In this document: positions 9,347 through 17,325 of the stretch, one piece after another
How the letters are laid out: each line of letters starts with the position of its first letter
Position numbering within the stretch: position 1 is the first letter of the stretch
NCBI GenBank assembly: GCA_012295275.1
Contig: CM022676.1
Span: 17,526,916-17,546,915, forward strand
Direction: 5' to 3'
Source of the DNA: Chrysomallon squamiferum
Taxonomy: Eukaryota > Mollusca > Gastropoda > Neomphalida > Peltospiridae
DNA: 20,000 bases
Notes under the pieces: generated by a model
Told to the model about the DNA's origin: nothing
Seen by the model: only the letters and a program-made list of their open reading frames with translations
Database searches by the model: none
Program-made: the position numbers and the translations under genes

Positions 9347-9720
9347 CTAACAGTAGTAAAACTGATTTATTTATTCCTGTTAAAACAACACTATATCAAA
9401 TGCCGTCCAAAACATCATCTAAATTGTTCTTGTTTATTTCTCAATTTATAACAAACAAAAAATACATGTGACAAGTTTTGTTCATTATATATGATTATCA
9501 ATCTGGATTACGTTTAAAAATTAATTAATTTTAAAATTCAAATTCGAAATATAGCCAATATATGACGAATAATAGCTGAACACCTCAAAAATTTATGCAA
9601 AATGTTTTTAGGTTTTAATGTTAACCATGTTTCATGAATTACTGGAGAAAACTTGTCTCCCGAACTGAACCCGGAAACATAACTGCATTACACAAAACAA
9701 ACTTTATCAGCAAGTAATTA
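9347..9720. other. Non-coding stretch, possible intergenic region
   Basis: No ORF or splice site is supported. It lies between the minus-strand islands to the left and plus-strand islands to the right, so it could hold divergent promoters, but no core promoter element is convincing. Confidence 0.25.
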
Positions 9721-9822
9721 ATACACAGCGGTCAGCCTTTAGTTAGTTTTTGTGTAAAACGAACATATTTAACTACAAGGAATTTTGATCATTGCTAAAA
9801 TATAACAGTTATTACCGTTAAG

Positions 9823-9840
9823 ATGTGGAGAGACTTACGG
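9823..9840 (+). CDS. Possible first coding exon: ATG plus six codons to a strong donor
   Basis: ATG at 9823 begins MWRDLR and is followed at once by gtaagtaa, a near-perfect splice donor. The preceding 100 bases have no in-frame ATG context to compete and could be 5' untranslated. No matching downstream exon can be assigned, so this is a splice-site observation more than a gene. Confidence 0.25.
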
Positions 9841-9866
9841 GTAAGTAACCCTACTGGAACTCAAAA

Positions 9867-9975
9867 GGAAAAACAATAGCAAATACGAGGTTATAGAGTT
9901 ATCTCCCATGACTACTTGTTCAGTTAACCAACCGATAATTCTTTAACCTAACGGGTTAAAAGTTCGCTAGATTTG
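9867..9975. repeat. Duplicated block, copy 1
   Basis: Copy 1 of a diverged direct duplication. It shares aaaaacaatagcaaatac with copy 2 exactly, then a run of conserved words including ttatctcc, ttacttgtt-like sequence, gttaac and accgataa. By eye, identity is about 80% over roughly 100 bp. Offset to copy 2 is about 152 bp. Confidence 0.85.
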
Positions 9976-10018
9976 TTCCCTGGTTTCACCTTAGCCAATT
10001 AATTGTTCGAATAGAAGA

Positions 10019-10128
10019 AGAAAAACAATAGCAAATACTTCGTTACAGATTTATCTCCTACGATTACTTGTTCCGTTAACAAACCGATAACTTTAACATA
10101 TCGGGCTGGAAGTGCTCGCTGGCTTCAT
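10019..10128. repeat. Duplicated block, copy 2
   Basis: Copy 2 of the block at 9867-9975. A 3-bp gap is needed near 10092, and similarity fades after tcgct at about 10120. Both copies sit upstream of, or overlap, a strong plus-strand splice donor. Confidence 0.85.
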
Positions 10129-10168
10129 TGTAGCATTAGTGTTTATAAACATAAGTTGGCAAATTAAG
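10097..10168 (+). CDS. Possible exon with a hydrophobic segment
   Basis: The frame opened after a stop at 10094-10096 reads HIGLEVLAGFIVALVFINIS and then WQIK, ending exactly at a consensus donor, gtaagc (10169). The 14-residue core LAGFIVALVFINIS could be a signal peptide or transmembrane anchor. There is no ATG in this frame, so an upstream exon would be needed, and no acceptor is obvious. Continued translation beyond the donor stays open to about 10294 but looks random. It could belong to the same locus as the collagen-like exon downstream, but the link is unproven. Confidence 0.22.
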
Positions 10169-10616
10169 GTAAGCCGATACATTCAACTTATGGAACTACG
10201 AGCAGTTATTTTATGTGAAATAAATATTTGCGATAAAATTATTAACAGTGGCTCTTATGTTATAACCTGTAGAAAATATCGGTCAACAAAATAATATGTT
10301 TTTGGCGACTAATCCATAGTTTTTGTTTGTTTTTTTGTTTTTTTAATTTCCCAGTCTCTTAAACGGAACATATCACTAATTGCATCTTGTGATAACTTTT
10401 AATATTTTGTGACATTGGCTGTTACCTGTTGAACTTCATAATGCTGAGATCATACAATTTTATTTTTTGATTTTTCATATTTCAGTTCAACAGTAATACG
10501 TTTTTAAATATAACTGTGTGTTTTACAGTTGTCCAACTGAGGTTTCTTTCCATGTTTTATTTTTTTTTCAGGTTTAATAATTAATTATATTAGCTATATT
10601 AGGTTTCTTACTGTTT

Positions 10617-10662
10617 ATATATATATATATCTATATATATATATATATGTATGTATGTATGT
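10617..10662. repeat. (TA)n-(GTAT)n microsatellite
   Basis: A TA run with one interruption, ending in four GTAT units. Confidence 0.9.
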
Positions 10663-10878
10663 TGTTATATGTTTAAAAAACTCAGTTATTTCTATCTTCA
10701 GTATTTCAGAAACTGACTGCTTGTTTCTGAAAGTGGAAATCTTCCTTCATTTTTATTTGTGTTTGTTGCTGGTGATATGATGTCACCTCTATTTAAACTG
10801 GACAATCATTCAGAGGTAGATATCTTTTTTTTTAAATTGATAATAATTTTTAATTTATGAAAATGACACTCCTACATT

Positions 10879-10881
<3 letters not shown>

Positions 10882-10919
<38 letters not shown>
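10882..10919. repeat. (TA)n microsatellite
   Basis: A perfect TA run of about 37 bp. Confidence 0.95.
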
Positions 10920-10921
<2 letters not shown>

Positions 10922-11022
10922 TTTATTTATTAATTGTTGTAAATATACTTTTAAAATTAAGCTTCAAAGACTGTACAGATATACTTTTATTTTTCTCTTT
11001 TGGCTTTGTTGTTTTTATCAGA

Positions 11023-11112
11023 AAAGAAACAACTGAGGTTTGTCTGAAAAAAATCCAGAGTTCCAAGCATGTTGCTCTGGTTAAAAGTTTTATAATATTT
11101 TTAAGAAAGTAA
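11023..11112 (+). CDS. Coding-like island after a splice acceptor, unrecognised
   Basis: Behind a pyrimidine-rich tract ending tttatcag, one frame reads KETTEVCLKKIQSSKHVALV before running into low-complexity Phe/Ile sequence and a TAA at 11110-11112. The first 20 or so codons look protein-like and the rest does not, so a real exon would probably end near 11080, but no good GT donor marks the spot. No domain is recognised. Confidence 0.2.
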   Translation, partial: KETTEVCLKKIQSSKHVALVKSFIIFLRK

Positions 11113-11483
11113 ATATATTTATTCATTAATTAATTATTCTAAAATGTTCAAAGCATGGTAAAAGTAATGAAAAATAAATAGATAAAATTGTGGAAACCTA
11201 TTATTCCACTCTTGTTTTATTATGACTGTTATTTTTTAGTTTAGTTCTTAGTATTATTTACTCTTTTATACTTACTGTTACATCATTATAACTATTTTAA
11301 TTTTATTATTATTATTATCAATGATAAACATTTAACATCTTTTGGTTCATGTTTTTTTATTCACAAATAATTAACTTTGATAAGTTAAGTATAAATCTTT
11401 TCTAAATTTCAGTATATCATATATTTTAGTTATTTCACAGAGTTCTCTGGTGTGAGACACTATAAGTCTACCTGACTCTGAAG

Positions 11484-11627
11484 ATGTCTGTTCAAACATC
11501 AGCTGACTACAGTCTGAACAAACTGGAGGAAGAATCCCAGCTTTGTTATAAAATCTTCACTTGCATCCAGCTACTCTCACTTTCAGCAGGTCCTGGATTT
11601 TTAAAATTATACTTTGCTATTTTCTAA
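11484..11627 (+). CDS. Short ORF, 47 codons, unrecognised
   Basis: ATG at 11484 in an acceptable start context (aag before ATG), TAA at 11625-11627. The first half, beginning MSVQTSADYSLNKLEEES, is hydrophilic; the second half is hydrophobic and low in complexity. An acceptor-like ctttcag at 11580-11586 inside it precedes a Gly-Pro-Gly phrase. Chance, a real small exon, or the tail of a retroelement are all possible. Confidence 0.2.
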   Translation: MSVQTSADYSLNKLEEESQLCYKIFTCIQLLSLSAGPGFLKLYFAIF

Positions 11628-11737
11628 TGAAATGAAATACAATAAATACAATAAATGAAATAAAATAGAGTGAAAGAAATGAAATGAAATGACATTAACT
11701 GCATATTAAATATTTAAATTAATTCGTAGTTTTCCAG

Positions 11738-11791
11738 GTGAAAAAGGTAAGCATGGAGATCCAGCTCATAATGGTTTACCTGGGCTTACAG
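11738..11791 (+). CDS. Collagen-like Gly-X-Y exon, 54 bp
   Basis: The exon is framed by an acceptor (tagttttccag) and a donor (gtgagc) and is exactly 54 bp, the unit exon length of fibrillar collagens (six Gly-X-Y triplets). With the first Gly codon split across the upstream junction it reads GEKGKHGDPAHNGLPGLT, then the first base of another Gly. Five of the six triplets begin with Gly; the fourth begins with Ala (GCT instead of GGT, one base away). A single base change in a triple-helical glycine, and no neighbouring Gly-X-Y exon found within several kb, argue for a fossil or an isolated short collagenous segment. What is seen: length, splice sites, periodicity. Inferred: collagen or collagen-domain protein. 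Chance is unlikely but not excluded. Confidence 0.5.
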
Positions 11792-11825
11792 GTGAGCAAG
11801 GGAACTGGTTTCCGTGCACAATGAG

Positions 11826-12160
11826 ATAAGTATATCTGATATATATATGAATATACGAAATAAACAAATAATCAGTGTATGAAATAAGTATATTTCATAT
11901 ATATATATATATGAATATATGAAATAAACAAGTAATCAGTGTATGAAATAAGTATATTTCATATATATATATATATATAGAATATATGAAATAAACAAAT
12001 AATCAATATGTGAAATAAGTATATCTCATATATATATATATATATATATATGAATATAAGAAATAAACAAGTAATCAGTGTGTGAAATAAGTATATCTCA
12101 TATATATATATATATATATATATGAATATAAGAAATAAACAAGTAATCAGTGTGTGAAGC
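11826..12160. repeat. 60-73 bp minisatellite with internal (TA)n, five units
   Basis: Five tandem units start with gaaataagtatat, pass through a TA run of growing length, and end with gaaataaacaagtaatcagt. TA length increases along the array and the last two units are almost identical, suggesting the newest duplication is at the right end. It begins 35 bp after the collagen-like exon. Confidence 0.92.
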
Positions 12161-12390
12161 TAACTAATGGTGTATTGTGTGTAATTTGTTTATTCACTCT
12201 TGTTACACTGAGACTATTCTGGGTTGGGCCAGCAGTCTACACTGTGCATGTCTGAAATGTACCTGTGAGTACGGCAGTTCTTACAATTAATACACTTCAC
12301 GAGACCCAAACACATGTAGACTAAAATAAATATCTTATTGCAGATCTGGTGGGTCATGTTCCCGTGTAGTTGGGTTTATCTTGGCTCTAA

Positions 12391-12531
12391 ATGGCTGATG
12401 ATGGGTTTTATGGAAGTTTCCAGACAACTTTCTTCAGTGTTACTTCCAGAGCAGTGCAATGTGCCAAGAGGTCTGAAGATCCCAGCTACAGATGTGCCCA
12501 TATAACATTTGTCAACCCAAAGCCAGACTGA
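12391..12531 (+). CDS. Short coding-like ORF, 46 codons, unrecognised
   Basis: ATG at 12391 (directly after an in-frame TAA) to TGA at 12529-12531. The peptide includes FFSVTSRAVQCAKRSEDPSY followed by RCAHITFVNPKPD: balanced composition, two Cys. An acceptor-like gtttccag at 12416-12423 within the frame would give an exon starting at the first Thr. A longer minus-strand ORF (12376-12654) overlaps it but runs into the minisatellite. A second possibility is a retroelement tail on the minus strand, because that strand holds ctgaagaaagttgtctggaa, reminiscent of a conserved phrase I associate with Penelope-like elements. Confidence 0.22.
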   Translation: MADDGFYGSFQTTFFSVTSRAVQCAKRSEDPSYRCAHITFVNPKPD

Positions 12532-12574
12532 AAGAAAAGACCAATGCAGAATACACTGACAGACTGCATGCATA

Positions 12575-12753
12575 GTACATTTGTTTGTGTGCTTTTCACA
12601 ACAGACATTTTGTAGTATTAATGACAGTGTTTGTGTGCTTTTCACAACAGACATTTTGTAGTAGAAGTGTTTGTGACATTTTGTGTTTTAATGACAGTGT
12701 TTGTGTGCTTTTCACAACAGACATTTTGTAGTGTTAATGACAGTGTTTGTGTG
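12575..12753. repeat. 46-bp minisatellite, about 3.5 units
   Basis: Unit tgtttgtgtgcttttcacaacagacattttgtagt plus a gttaatgacag spacer; one unit has an extra insertion of about 20 bp. Each unit carries cttttcacaacag, which looks like a splice acceptor. The minus-strand ORFs at 12376-12987 are translations of this repeat and are not genes. Confidence 0.9.
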
Positions 12754-13104
12754 TAAATAAAAAAATCTACTTTGTTGTCTTGTGATGAGTTCTGTAAACC
12801 AGCAAGAAAGAAACACAAAAACAGATACAAATAAATACATAAACCGAATGGAACAAATATCTAAATGACATGGAAAATTGATGATATTGTTCATAAATAT
12901 AGTAAAATAATAAAAGTTAAATTCAAACAATTCATTATTAGAATACAGCATACACTGTATAACAAGTTCACAGCAGTACAATACCAATTCAGATATAATA
13001 TATCATAATATGATATGTGATTCATTATGATTTACCAAAATTATTTTGTTGTCTTTTATTCACTTCAGTTTTCATAATGATGATCATAAGTAAACTGTTT
13101 TTTT
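12754..13104. other. AT-rich non-coding stretch
   Basis: No supported gene or repeat. The minus-strand ORF at 12712-12987 is Phe/Tyr/Asn-rich low-complexity translation joined to the repeat. Confidence 0.35.
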
Positions 13105-13580
13105 ACAGGAAAGTCAAAGTTAAAAGTCTGACAAACATCTGTGAAAATACCATAGACGCACATGTTGGAAATGTTCCTACAGGCAGTGGACTTTCAACAC
13201 AAATAAGGCTTTCATGTTATAGTAAATTTACTTTTTTTAATACATGGTGACATAAAATGTGATCAACAGATGACATCATACACAAATAAAATTTACCACT
13301 TAATATTTATATACTTTTATGAGTTTGATAACTCTTTCAACATGTACACAATGTCTTCTCACTCATTTCTGATCCTCATCTTGCAAATGGTGGAATATTT
13401 AATCTAAATTCTGTTTTCTCAACTTGCTTTTTAATGTCAAAATCTTTGTCACCCAAGATACCATAACCTTTATTAAGATAACCATATTCTGATTTAATAT
13501 TGCACGGATTATGTTAAGTTGTCATATAATGTTACTTTACTTCCCAGTTTAAAATGAATACAAAGCAAATTTGAGAGAAA
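13105..13580 (-). pseudogene. Decayed DDE transposase (PIF-Harbinger/ISL2EU, DDE_Tnp_4-like)
   Basis: Reading the minus strand from about 13576, one frame gives SQICFVFILNWEVK, two stops, then EYGYLNKGYGILGDKDFDI and FRLNIPPF to a TGA at 13376-13378. This matches, in order, family landmarks I know: the I-x-F-V-S strand, a G-x-L-x-x-x-x-x-G-D segment, the catalytic-Asp region A-D-[KR]-G-[FY]-x-I (here GDKDFDI), and L-x-I-P-P-F. After a frameshift, VHVERVIKLIK (13313-13346) matches the R-I-H-V-E-R-x-I-x-R-I-K block holding the catalytic Glu. Further on, IFTDVCQTFNFDF (near 13115-13155) matches the C-terminal V-C-x-x-x-x-N-F motif. At least three stops and more than one frameshift show it is inactive. 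The plus-strand ORF at 13017-13250 is probably a shadow. N-terminal part and terminal repeats were not found. Confidence 0.72.
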
Positions 13581-14270
13581 TGTTCTGTCATAGACACAGC
13601 TCACGAATGACATGTAAGTAAATATATACAAACCTCAATCAGTCACATTCATTTATGTATAGAGATTTTATTACATTATAAATTGTTTATAAATGTATCT
13701 GTGATACAAATAAAATATTATATAAAAATGGTTAATTTTTCCATATTTTAATTGTTTTGTTTGTACCCTAGCATTTGTATCTGACAAAAGTAATAGTATT
13801 TACATGCCTCATGTATCAATGGGTAAATATTACTGAAGTCCAAATTTACCATATTCCACTTTATATTTATGTGAATTTTCAAATGCTAGTATTTTTTTAG
13901 GATATTTCTTGTTGATTTCTATAATCCCAGGATTAGAAAAATGGAATCATGCCTATCAGGGAATCTTCTAGATGTTAATGTGTTTATATGAGAGACAATA
14001 GAAGCCCTGTCACAAAACAATTGAACTTAAGTAGAAACTGTGAATCTGAAGTTAGTTGCTTTTGTTTAAATATTACTTTCCACAGATATAATTAGGATTA
14101 AAGGATTTCTTAAATGATTTACGGATCAGCTGTTTTATATACAGCACCATCCCTAACAAGTGGGATATTTTATATGGGCAAAAATACTAAAATGTCCTTG
14201 ATGTTACTATCCCGAGTCAAGTATGTATTAGTGTAAAAATATTACAATAGTATTTATCTGATGCATTACT
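13581..14270. other. AT-rich stretch, no gene seen
   Basis: Neither strand shows a convincing island. If the transposase below 13580 once had its N-terminal half here, it is no longer readable by eye. Confidence 0.35.
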
Positions 14271-14495
14271 TTATTTATAAGTTGCTGTTTTCTCATTTTC
14301 AGTTGTGAAATATTTTATAATATTCATAATGAGTTTATTTTTGTTCATTCTCAAAACCTTGTCACACAGTTTTGTGTCACTGGTGTTACCAGAGGTGAAT
14401 TCTGTTAGTTGAGAAATAACAGCCACTCCTAGTTGATCTTCCAACATGTAGATGTCAGCAAAGAAGTAGTACATGCACAAGAATGATTCTGTTTT
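14271..14495 (-). CDS. Putative second exon of a small minus-strand gene
   Basis: An open frame of 74 codons plus TAA on the minus strand. The first two thirds read like protein, including YYFFADIYMLEDQLGVAV and then SQLTEFTSGNTSDTKLCDKV; the tail is Lys/Asn-rich and may be read-through. Taking the acceptor aaag just above 14495 gives phase 0, matching the donor of the island at 14599-14691, for a combined product of 105 residues. The phrase FFADIYMLEDQLGVAV loosely resembles the helical A-D-K-Y-x-[IL]-x-x-L motif after BTB domains, but a BTB core is absent, so no function is assigned. The pyrimidine tract at the acceptor is weak. Confidence 0.33.
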   Translation of the reverse strand, partial: KTESFLCMYYFFADIYMLEDQLGVAVISQLTEFTSGNTSDTKLCDKVLRMNKNKLIMNIIKYFTTENEKTATYK

Positions 14496-14598
14496 CTTTA
14501 AATATATCAGTAAAATGAACCGATTGTTTATTGAGTGTCATTAGTGTTGTTGTCATAAACCTGTGTCACTTTGTCCTCTGTGCAGATGTCAGTCTTAC

Positions 14599-14691
14599 GG
14601 TAGTTTTTATATTTAATATTTCTGTGTCACTGAGTCTGTTATTGAATTTCTTTGATTTCAAACCCATCTTGTTTCCTTCTTCCTCAGTCAT
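14599..14691 (-). CDS. Putative first exon with start codon, small minus-strand gene
   Basis: On the minus strand ATG at 14691 lies in a favourable context (aacc before ATG) and opens 31 codons, starting MTEEEGNKMGLKSKKFNN and ending NIKTT at a donor gtaaga (plus 14593-14598). Phase 0 at the end fits the island at 14271-14495 across a 103-bp intron. The peptide is charged and hydrophilic with no signal peptide. The overlapping plus-strand ORF at 14531-14803 is hydrophobic with biased composition, which is what the complement of such a sequence gives. The function is unknown. Proximity to the transposase remnant leaves open that both belonged to one element. Confidence 0.35.
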
Positions 14692-14699
14692 GGTTACTA

Positions 14700-15300
14700 T
14701 TTTTTATTCCTTACCCTCCATACCCCCACAACATAGTATCATCGCAATACATTCTATAAATATTAAAAAACAAACTTTAAAACTTCATAATAAAAATTAT
14801 TAAATTAATTTTGCAGTATATTAAAATATTAGAATTTATTTATCTATATATGTATTTATTATTAATATATTAATTTATACTTACTTTTTTCTTACATTTA
14901 AAAGTTAAATAGTTGATTTGGATCTCTGGGTGTTCTTCTTTTATAATTAAAGCTGCATTATTTTTGTACTTTTTAAATTTTAAAATCAGAGATAATTAAT
15001 ACCCTGACTTGATATTAAAACTGAAGAATAAACTGGAGATCATGAGATATATAATCATTTCAGAACTTAAGTTAGCATCATAAAGTTACAAAGGGGAAAA
15101 AAATAGACAACACAACCTGAACACCTTTCTAATTTGATAAATACTTTAATCCAAGGTTTAAATTAATTTAATTTTGAAGAAACAAATCCATTTGGTCATT
15201 AAAATATTTCCATGTTATCACTGAATTTGTTTTTCTTCTTAATATTTGAATTATCTTTTTTATTTGTTGGAACTCAGAAGTTAGGCAAATGAAATTATTT
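14700..15300. other. AT-rich non-coding stretch
   Basis: No island on either strand. Long T- and A-rich runs suggest intronic or intergenic DNA. Confidence 0.4.
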
Positions 15301-15301
15301 A

Positions 15302-15415
15302 TTATATGGACATCCCTGGAAACCCTTTTGGTCTTTTCAAAGATGTCACAGAAAGGTCTCTGGCCTCATTAATGGAAATGTGAGTGGATTTCCTAGAAAT
15401 GTTGTCATGTTGTTT
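15302..15415 (-). CDS. Coding-like minus-strand fragment, unrecognised
   Basis: Between a TAG above 15415 and TAA at 15302-15304 one frame reads KQHDNISRKSTHISINEARD and then LSVTSLKRPKGFPGMSI. Composition is protein-like and the patch is GC-richer than its flanks. There is no ATG near the start of the fragment and no clear splice site. The plus strand of the same patch also has an open frame with a gtgagt donor-like site at 15379-15384, so strand is uncertain. No domain is recognised. Confidence 0.2.
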   Translation of the reverse strand, partial: KQHDNISRKSTHISINEARDLSVTSLKRPKGFPGMSI

Positions 15416-15909
15416 CTAATTCTGCAGCAAAGTTAGTTGTGATAGTTCCCTGTATTACCTCTCTTTTAGGAAATGATATTTCATTTAATGAGAAACCAAA
15501 GTTTTAATGTTTTAATTAAATATATATATATATTTTAAAAATATATCTTTCTATAATTTTGCAACAATATAAATAAAATGGTATAAAAGTTTATGGCTTA
15601 AAATCATGACTAGAAAATTACATTGTAAGATTACAGAATACATTCATTATGCAAATGCAAACTTGACTTCATTGAATGAACTGTTTTATATTGTTAAACA
15701 ACAAAAACAGAAAAAACATTTAAATATTTTGTTAACTTCTTATGGTAATTGATGCAGTATTGAAGCAAAATCCAAAAAGATTATTGTACATTAACATTGT
15801 TATTAATATATTTCTTTGTTTTATTATTATTATAACTTTTTCACTTCATTATTTTCTTTTATTTTTGTTTGATGAAATTAATGAATTGTAAATTATTTCA
15901 AGATTATGA

Positions 15910-16215
15910 ATATCTTGTACATGTAGCAGTTCTGTACCTGACAGGTACAATCTCCTTGGTGACAAGTACACTCAGACAGGTAAACTAAGAAGGAAGGGAG
16001 GTAATTCATCAGGTCACATTGCAGCAGGTGTTAAGAGTCTGTTATATGAAACATTGATTTTACACTCTTCATGCAGAATTCCAGGACATCACATACCCTC
16101 TTGTTTACAGGCTCCTTTTTTTCAGCAGTGCACAAGCTCTGTGAAGGAAGATTCAGCATATTGGTCATACAAAGAATATTCTGGTAACAGTAGTGTAAGA
16201 TTTAGAAGCACCTAG
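15910..16215 (+). CDS. 101-codon open frame without ATG, unrecognised
   Basis: A plus-strand frame is open from 15910 (after TGA) to TAG at 16213-16215, the longest protein-like frame in the window, yet it has no ATG and so would need splicing. It reads SVPDRYNLLGDKYTQTG and continues through a Gly/Ser/Lys-rich part and a Cys-containing part to YWSYKEYSGNSSVRFRST. Acceptor- and donor-like sites occur inside: acctgacag before 15945, tacag-gt at 15976-15980, tttacag before 16111, and gtaaca at 16184, so it may be several exons or one decayed piece. The phrase Y-x-L-L-G-D recalls netrin-like (NTR) domains, but the Cys pattern is not convincing. Six Cys suggest a secreted origin; that is inference. 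Confidence 0.3.
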   Translation: MSCTCSSSVPDRYNLLGDKYTQTGKLRRKGGNSSGHIAAGVKSLLYETLILHSSCRIPGHHIPSCLQAPFFQQCTSSVKEDSAYWSYKEYSGNSSVRFRST

Positions 16216-16366
16216 TTAAAATTCTTAGTAATTAGGTAAAAGAAAATATGTACTAATATACTATCAGATTACTCTTGAAGTTTGTTTTCATTAATATATA
16301 TTATATAAAATGCTTAATGTCTTCAGTTATTTTACACCTAATATCAAACCATATTATAGTATATAA

Positions 16367-16367
16367 T

Positions 16368-16426
<59 letters not shown>

Positions 16427-16431
16427 CTTAT
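16367..16431. repeat. (TTTA)n microsatellite
   Basis: About 16 near-perfect TTTA units. The plus-strand ORF at 16275-16457 with its Leu-Phe-Ile-Tyr run is this repeat and not a gene. Confidence 0.95.
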
Positions 16432-16672
16432 TATTTAGTTGTTGTTATACTTATTAATATTTGTTTAAATTAAATGGAATTTTTGAAATAAATAGTTAAA
16501 ATGTATTTTTTATTTTCATTGTTATTACTCAAGATTGATTGTACTGATACAGTGGTGGAGAAATTATAAATTTCATGTTTTCTCTGATCACATGAAAACA
16601 TATTTACTTTCTCAGCTGTTTTCATTAACACAACATAATTAATTGTTCATTCATTACATGTAGGTTTTTCAG

Positions 16673-16704
16673 GCCTGAGTGTGAAAAGATGAACTTAAAT
16701 CGAG
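16673..16704 (+). CDS. Small putative exon, 32 bp
   Basis: Good splice signals lie on both sides: acceptor tgtaggtttttcag and donor gtgaga. Only one frame is open, reading PECEKMNLNR with split codons at both ends. Two Pro/Cys-type residues and the charged composition are exon-like, but at ten residues no family can be recognised. Phase at its 3' end does not match the best frame of the next island. Confidence 0.3.
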
Positions 16705-17189
16705 GTGAGATAGTCAGTTTTATTTACTTTTTTTATATTATTTATTTTATATATTTTTGTTGCTTTTACTATTGATATATAAATGAATAGATATGCAAAC
16801 ATTTAATTTTTATTATTATTTTCAGATATGATTTGTATGGTCTTTCTTCATAATTAATTTTTACATTTATTTAGTATTATTACTTTATTTTGACTATTTC
16901 AAAAAACGTTTTTTGTGTTATTTGATATAGACACTGAAATCAAAAGATGATTGTATACTTTTATGTATTTATTTATTTCCTTATTTAACTACAGATAGAT
17001 ATAGATATCATTTATGTTTTATTATTATTTTATGTATCACGTGTTTGTTCTTTCTTTATAATTAATTTTTATATTTATTTTAATATTATTATTATTTTTA
17101 TTTTCTCTATTAAAAAAAAAATATATATATATTTTTTTTAAATTTCTTCATTATCAGTAATATAAATATTTATGTTTTTCAAATTCCAG

Positions 17190-17301
17190 TGTCAGATCAG
17201 CCAAGGAGACAGTCTACTACTGTGAGCTGACAACAAAAACAGAGAAAGAATTTTCTCTGAAACATTCAGTCAGATGTTAGAAGTCAGCCATTGATTAGAA
17301 A
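17190..17301 (+). CDS. Putative exon between acceptor and donor, frame uncertain
   Basis: Acceptor tttttcaaattccag ends at 17189 and a consensus donor, gtgagt, starts at 17302. One frame reads VRSAKETVYYCELTTKTEKE and then FSLKHSVRC before TAG (17278-17280). Another, entered after a TGA, reads NRERIFSETFSQMLEVSH. No frame is open across the whole 112 bp, so it is a terminal exon, a non-coding exon, or a pseudo-exon. No family is recognised. Confidence 0.28.
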
Positions 17302-17325
17302 GTGAGTGAATTTGTTACATAGAGC

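Noticed and set aside
11474-11510. Hammerhead ribozyme suggested by ctgaaga
   Set aside because: The gaaa core and a stem II in the right place are missing.
11580-11605. Second collagen-like start (ctttcag, then Gly-Pro-Gly)
   Set aside because: Only one triplet before the frame turns into unrelated hydrophobic residues.
12376-12987. Three overlapping minus-strand ORFs with the phrase NVCCEKHTN
   Set aside because: The shared phrase comes from the 46-bp minisatellite read in one frame; not independent genes.
13017-13250. Plus-strand ORF thought to hold a partial Sushi (CCP) domain, after a tttttttacag acceptor
   Set aside because: The opposite strand carries the C-terminal motif of the transposase remnant, which explains the openness better; the Cys pattern of a CCP is incomplete.
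14531-14803. 90-codon hydrophobic plus-strand ORF
   Set aside because: Shadow of the better minus-strand exon at 14599-14691.
16275-16457. 60-codon ORF with LFIY repeats
   Set aside because: TTTA microsatellite translated.
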